A stretch of DNA of 64,000 bases, taken from positions 11,486,024-11,550,023 of the forward strand of contig JAKZAN010000001.1 in the NCBI GenBank assembly GCA_023053545.1, read 5' to 3'. The notes beneath the pieces were generated by a model that saw only the letters and a program-made list of their open reading frames with translations, was not told the DNA's origin and searched no databases. The DNA comes from Lepidurus packardi. Lineage: Eukaryota > Arthropoda > Branchiopoda > Notostraca > Triopsidae. Numbering within the stretch: the first letter of the stretch is position 1; each line of letters starts with the position of its first letter. This document shows, in pieces, positions 59,471 to 64,000 of this stretch. The position numbers were made by a program, and so were the translations under genes.

Positions 59471-61960
59471 GAATCCTCATCTTGTGGTCAAAGTTATAAA
59501 TTCGAAATTTTATGGGGATTTTTGAAAACTTTTTTTTTATTGAAAATAGAGGGTTTGAACACTTCAAAGCTTTCCATCAAGATTTCGGCTTTCGAGGTGC
59601 AATGTGCATATTATTGGCGTTTATACGAGGCCTTGGGCGCCTCGATGCTTACGCGGCTATCGTAGCCGAAGAGCCCGGAGTTGAAAACTAAACTGACGCA
59701 TCCTGGAATTAGGGACACATTGGGTATGACTGGTCATCATATTATTAGCTTCCTGGCTGTGGCTAACTTTAAAAAGAAGGATAGAAAGTGTAAGGTTTCG
59801 ACTTTTTGTTGTTGTAGTTGTTGTTGTTATACTACACAGAAAGTAAAAACCCTGTTTGGAGTAGTGCCCAGCCTTAAAGCTAACATTATTTGACTAGCCA
59901 GCCGACGACGTAAATATAGCTCATTCAAAACGTTCGCGGCTTCGTCCGCTCCGTCTGTAGCGACACGGCGTGTCGAAGTGTTTCACGTGTCCGTTCGTTC
60001 ATTTTTCCTTTAAGCAAGCGTATAACGGTTAACCGCTTTGTGATTTCGAACAAAATCGCTACCGCCATTTTTGCAGCGTTTTTTACCCTTTCCTCGTTTT
60101 GTGATTGGTCCACTGTCCTATAATGATATTTTATCATTGGTCCACGGTCAGTACGCGGGGGTTTCTTTGGCTGGCTAATAGGAAATACGGAAAAAGTCTA
60201 TAAAGTAAACTAGAAATGCAAAAAAAGAAAGAGAAGTACTAGCGCTTGCAGCTTCATCTTTTGCAGGTGCCAAATTGAACTGTGTAGGTTTACCGATGCG
60301 TTTAGCACCGTTTTGTGATCCAGTTTTACAACTACAAGACCACATTGTAGGTCACTTGGACGTGCGAAACTATGGCTTAATAGGGGGTCTGTGTTCCATC
60401 ATACACCTTTAATCCCAGTAGCTTAGCATGGGTTTACATGAACCGTGTACGGTGTCATAGCTGGTATTTCTGCCGCTCGCTCCCTCTCATCCCCTTAAAA
60501 GCAAAACCGTTTGTGTTATGTTCTCTGTTCCATCTCTTTAAGCTGGTGGTGTTTCTAGCTAACAATGCCCCACTTTCTCACGCTGGTATAAAGTGACACT
60601 GCGACCAACATAAAACCCACCAAAACCTTAACCCCTTTGGATGCTCCCACTGTTCTTAGCCCATTTGCTCTTAACCCTGCTCAGACATATTTCACCTATT
60701 CAAGAGTTCGACAATACAAGCCCCCCCTCTAACCTTTCCCCACCTTTTCTCTTTCTTTTCTTTTTCTTTAATAAAAATGATGTATATCAAACCATGTGTG
60801 GAAGTAAAGCGACGTGCTGAGTGCATCGAGTACCTTAAGCGGTACATACCCCCCAAAACCCCCAAAAAACGTTAACCCTTGGTCGTCAACTTACATCAAA
60901 TAAGCCGCTCGTCTGGTTCTTTGATCCCGTTTCTGTCGATAAAGAAATAAAAAGTTAGGCCGGGTAAAAAAAAAAAATATAAAAAAATAAAATAAACGTA
61001 AAATACTGCCGCGGCAAGTCGAGATCCGTAAATTATGAGCGGGGAGGGAAACCGAGGAGGTTTTCTATCAAAAGCGTTCGCTGGTCGTCAGTCGCCAGCC
61101 ATTCATGTTCCACATAATTTTTCTTTTTTAGCCTCCTTTTCGCCCTCGATATGGTCGCATAAATGCTAAGGCTTCTTCTTTTTTATGCTTTTTCTCCGCA
61201 TAACAGCATCCTATATGTCCACTATTGGCCTTTTTTTTATGGCCGTTCAGGGTTAAGACTGCCACCGGGGGCGGTAGTGGACAGTGGGCGGGGCTTACCT
61301 GGGAACCTTTAAAAATACGCAAGAAATGGACAGAAATATCGAAGAAATGTGATATGCTCTGGAAAGGTGTTGTGTGATAAGAAAGTATCTAGTGCTAGGA
61401 GGCCCCCCTCCTTTTTGATGAAGGTGGTTGAAGGGGTGGAGAATGGTCTGACGTGTGGTGTGGATTTATGAGTTTCATAGTCGTGTGAAAGGGAGCAGCA
61501 TATACATAACATGTAAGGGTCGCGGACACTGTATACTGAAGCCGTATGGAAAACGACGAATGTAGCCAGGGAGAAAAGGGATCCCCCCACCCCACCCGGC
61601 TCGACTCGACGTCCTTAAACCAATGCCAGGCAAGGCCAAAAGGGAGCTGCAAAAATATGACCTGGCGCATAACTTATGGGACGGATTAATAGAAAGACCA
61701 TGTTTTATTGACGGGAGGCAGCTGCTATCATGCGATCCTCTATATTTATATATGTATCTTTCCACCCCACGACCCCCTTTTTACGTTTTCGCCTTTTCCC
61801 ACCCCCAGACTGATCTTGTAACGGGTGCGTTATATCCCCAAAGTGTGCAATGATCGGGGATGAGACGTAAAGGTTTGCCAAGGGGATGGGGGGTTGATTG
61901 TGTCAGCTCACGAATCAGCGTCTCTAGCTAACGGGTCATCAGTCCTTATCCTTTTGCTCT
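59471..61960 (+). other. Intergenic, possible promoter-like patch near 59900-60210
   Basis: No gene. The segment 59925-60210 has inverted-CCAAT words (GATTGGTCCAC near 60103, CATTGGTCCAC near 60135), a CCGCCATTTTTG block at about 60062 and a CTATAAAG box near 60198. This looks promoter-like but no transcript is supported. Elsewhere AT-rich. Confidence 0.3.
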
Positions 61961-62820
61961 GACATTTCATCAGTCATAGAGCGAGTCCATAGCACCTCAT
62001 CTGCAGCTCTAAGCCTTTCGATCATGGCATTTCTGAGTTCATCTTCTTTTCTGCTCGCCTTTTCATTGTTAACAGTTTCCATCAGGAACAGAGTATTCCT
62101 TAACTATACTAATAATAGACTCTACTGTCCCAGTATGAAGAAAAAAACGTTCGGTAGATTCTAAGGCCTTAATTCATTGTTAGCCCCCAAGAAAATGGGG
62201 AAAGTAAGCCTCTGGCCGTCCTTGTCGCATTACTCCGGCTTGCGTAGGCCAAGGAACGTCGCGCTCAAGAATAAATAAAAGGGGGCAACTGAAGAAATTA
62301 AGAGCTGGGACTTGTGGCGCTACTCCGGGTTTTGGCTTGACATTTCATTAGTCAAATAGCGAGTCCATAGCACCTCATCTGCAGCTCTAAGCCTTTCGCT
62401 CATGACATCTCTGAGTTCATCTTCTTTTCATCTCGCCTTTCACCGTTAACAGTTTTGCGTTATGGGAAGACTACACTAGCCTAACTACATTATATGGATT
62501 CTACTTTCTCAGTGTAAACAAAAAACGTTAGGTAGTTTCCAAACTAAACCGAACTTTTGCTTCGTTCCACTGTTAGCGAAAATAAAGTAGGAAAGCCAGC
62601 CTATGCCCGTACTTGCCGCGTTACTCGGGCTTGAGTTAGCCAAGGAACGTAGCCCCAGTCAAGGAGGAGAGTAAGCCTCTGCCCGGACTTGTCGCGTTAC
62701 TGCGGCTTGCGTGGGCCAGGAACGTCGGCGCCCAACAACGAATAAAAAGAGGGAACAAACTGATGAAGTAAAGAGCCCTGACTTGTAGCGCTACTCCGGC
62801 TTGGGTATTGCTGTTACATC
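61961..62820. repeat. Tandem array, two units of about 378 bp and a partial third
   Basis: GACATTTCAT(C/T)AGTCA starts at 61961 and 62339, 378 bp apart. Both units run through GCGAGTCCATAGCACCTCAT, CTGCAGCTCTAAGCCTTTCG, CTGAGTTCATCTTCTTTTC, GTTAACAGTTT, AAAAACGTT(C/A)GGTAG and then a GCCGGA-core block with GGCCAAGGAACGT or AGCCAAGGAACGT. The core block alone is repeated once more at 62660-62820. Core elements lie at 62219, 62309, 62608, 62682 and 62789. Non-coding; may be a tandemly duplicated non-autonomous transposon. Confidence 0.75.
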
Positions 62821-63401
62821 CGTGTTTTTTAACCTTACCACATTTCCTTATAGACGAACGGAGGCAAACTTTTTCTTTTTTAAAAAAAACTTCGTTTGGT
62901 TGACTTTCCTTTGAGTCTTGGTCTTGAAGGCTTCCGTCACTGCCGTCGCTTACCGTCAAAGTTGCACTTGTCAATGTCAGTCATGCGCGTCATCTCCCCC
63001 CTCAACCCCCCAGATCAGAAGAAGATCCCGGCACGTCTGTAATTGCCGTGAAAAGAAAGACGAAAGGAAATAATTTACTGTATTTATGTTAGCATGCTTT
63101 TCTCATCTCAACCCCGATACTCTTAGATTACCGCCCTTTTCTTTTCCTTTCACAGAAGAAGTATAAACCATCAGTTCTCTTATATTATATAAGCTCCACG
63201 ACTTCTCGACGTATATAGCAAGCGTTCAATCCTCTCGTGGTTTTCCTCGCCTTCTTCATCTACCGCTGCAACTATTTTTTTTCCTTCGCCACCCAACCCT
63301 CCCATCCACGTCTGCCGTGACGTCAATCGTCTTGACACGGTGATGGACAGTGTGTGCCTCAAGAGTCCTCCCACCGACTCCAGGCCTTCTGTATCCTTCT
63401 G
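62821..63401 (+). other. Upstream region of the right-hand gene
   Basis: No coding sequence recognised. A TATATAAG box lies at 63186-63193 and a TGACGTCA palindrome at 63318-63325, both upstream of the exon at 63735. Confidence 0.4.
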
Positions 63402-63409
63402 TATAAAGG
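63402..63409 (+). promoter_or_regulatory. Candidate TATA box of the right-hand gene
   Basis: TATAAAGG, 328 bases before the exon at 63735. A start site would be expected around 63430-63440. The sequence from there to 63734 is pyrimidine-rich and could be 5' UTR, or UTR plus a short intron ending at the AG at 63734. Confidence 0.4.
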
Positions 63410-63734
63410 CTTGGGGGAGGGGGGAGGACGTCGTCTCCAGAGACGTTTTGCTGCCTTCTTTTCCCTTACTCTACGACTTTCCCAGTTTCGTTTCCATCGG
63501 CGACTCAGACTCTCCCGCAAAGTATATCGCTACCATCGTCACCTTTCATGACTTGGCCGTGTCCAACTGCCAAGTCTTCCCCTTTTCCCCAACTCACACG
63601 GGAGACTGCTTTGATTTTTCTTTTGTTTTTTCCCTTTCAAAGTCGAAAAGAAATCCATAGCTGCCTGTCTTTGCACTTCTCCTCCTCCGCCTCCCCCTTC
63701 TTCCTCCCTCCCGACCCTAACTTATTGCTTGCAG

Positions 63735-63800
63735 CCATGTGTAGCGGCAGCAGCAGCGAAGGTACCGGTACATTGCAGTACAACAGTTACCGGCAGCCAG
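63735..63800 (+). CDS. Probable first coding exon of an unrecognised gene (partial)
   Basis: A 66-base exon with strong borders on both sides: TTATTGCTTGCAG before 63735 and CCAG|GTAAGT after 63800. The ATG at 63737 opens 21 codons plus one base, MCSGSSSEGTGTLQYNSYRQ and one more residue, then the window ends inside the intron. The short Ser/Gly-rich start has no domain and I do not recognise the family. It could also be an internal exon whose ATG is incidental. Its strand and position place it downstream of tsh, in the same direction. Confidence 0.5.
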
Positions 63801-64000
63801 GTAAGTACATGTTTGTTAACCGAAGAAGGTAGAAGTATTTCTTCGGAGTCTTCAGAGAGCTGGAGCCACTTGAAAAGTTTTGAAAAGCCAGATGGGTTGT
63901 CAGAAGAGATGAGACGGGGGGAGGGTAAGGGGGGAATTTGTCCCAGAGGAAAAGAAGAAGCAGAGGTTGCCATGGCAATTGTCTTCACGAGGCCAAATGA
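63801..64000 (+). other. Start of the following intron
   Basis: Begins GTAAGT. No further exon before the window ends. Confidence 0.4.

Overview
This is animal nuclear DNA, most likely from an arthropod. The genes have introns with GT-AG borders, the non-coding DNA is AT-rich and full of homopolymer runs and short dispersed repeats, and two developmental genes are recognisable from their protein sequence: the end of armadillo/beta-catenin and a complete teashirt/tiptop gene. The Tsh C-terminus (last residues KFLKYTELAKQLSSKYV) and the beta-catenin tail ending AWYDTDL fit arthropods well. A crustacean or other pancrustacean is a guess; the species cannot be told from the window.

Layout. 1-179: last codons of armadillo (+). 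180-8264: gene-poor DNA with palindromic repeats and one weak candidate exon. 8395-11244: a three-exon gene (-) for a large C2H2 zinc-finger protein of about 860 residues; its long exon ends at a splice donor, and two short exons I found downstream carry three more fingers. 11245-12992: a 1.75-kb head-to-head interval between that gene and tsh. 12993-55297: tsh (+) in three exons (12993-13032, 51375-51585, 51838-55297), with a 38.3-kb first intron. That intron holds a nearly whole Tigger/pogo DNA transposon with an uninterrupted 501-residue transposase (24658-26810) and many tandem, inverted and dispersed repeats. 55298-63734: tsh 3' flank and repeat-rich intergenic DNA, including a 0.86-kb tandem array. 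63735-63800: what looks like the first coding exon of an unrecognised gene (+).

The genes as a set. Armadillo/beta-catenin is the Wnt effector, and Drosophila Teashirt is known to bind Armadillo and modulate Wingless output, so finding arm and tsh 13 kb apart is notable. The Tsh model carries the family N-terminal repressor motif (MPRRKQ), a CtBP-type PLDLS motif, three atypical C-x2-C-x12-H-x5-H fingers, a C2HC motif and the C-terminal finger.

Two short words stand out across the non-coding DNA: the 8-mer CATTGTTG/CAACAATG (at least 25 hits) and the palindrome TGACGTCA (11 hits). A third motif, an imperfect palindrome of about 28 bp with GCCGGA...TCCGGC ends, recurs about 15 times. No tRNA, rRNA, CRISPR array or virus-derived element was recognised. 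All exon borders are read by eye from reading frame, splice consensus and protein family, without transcript data.
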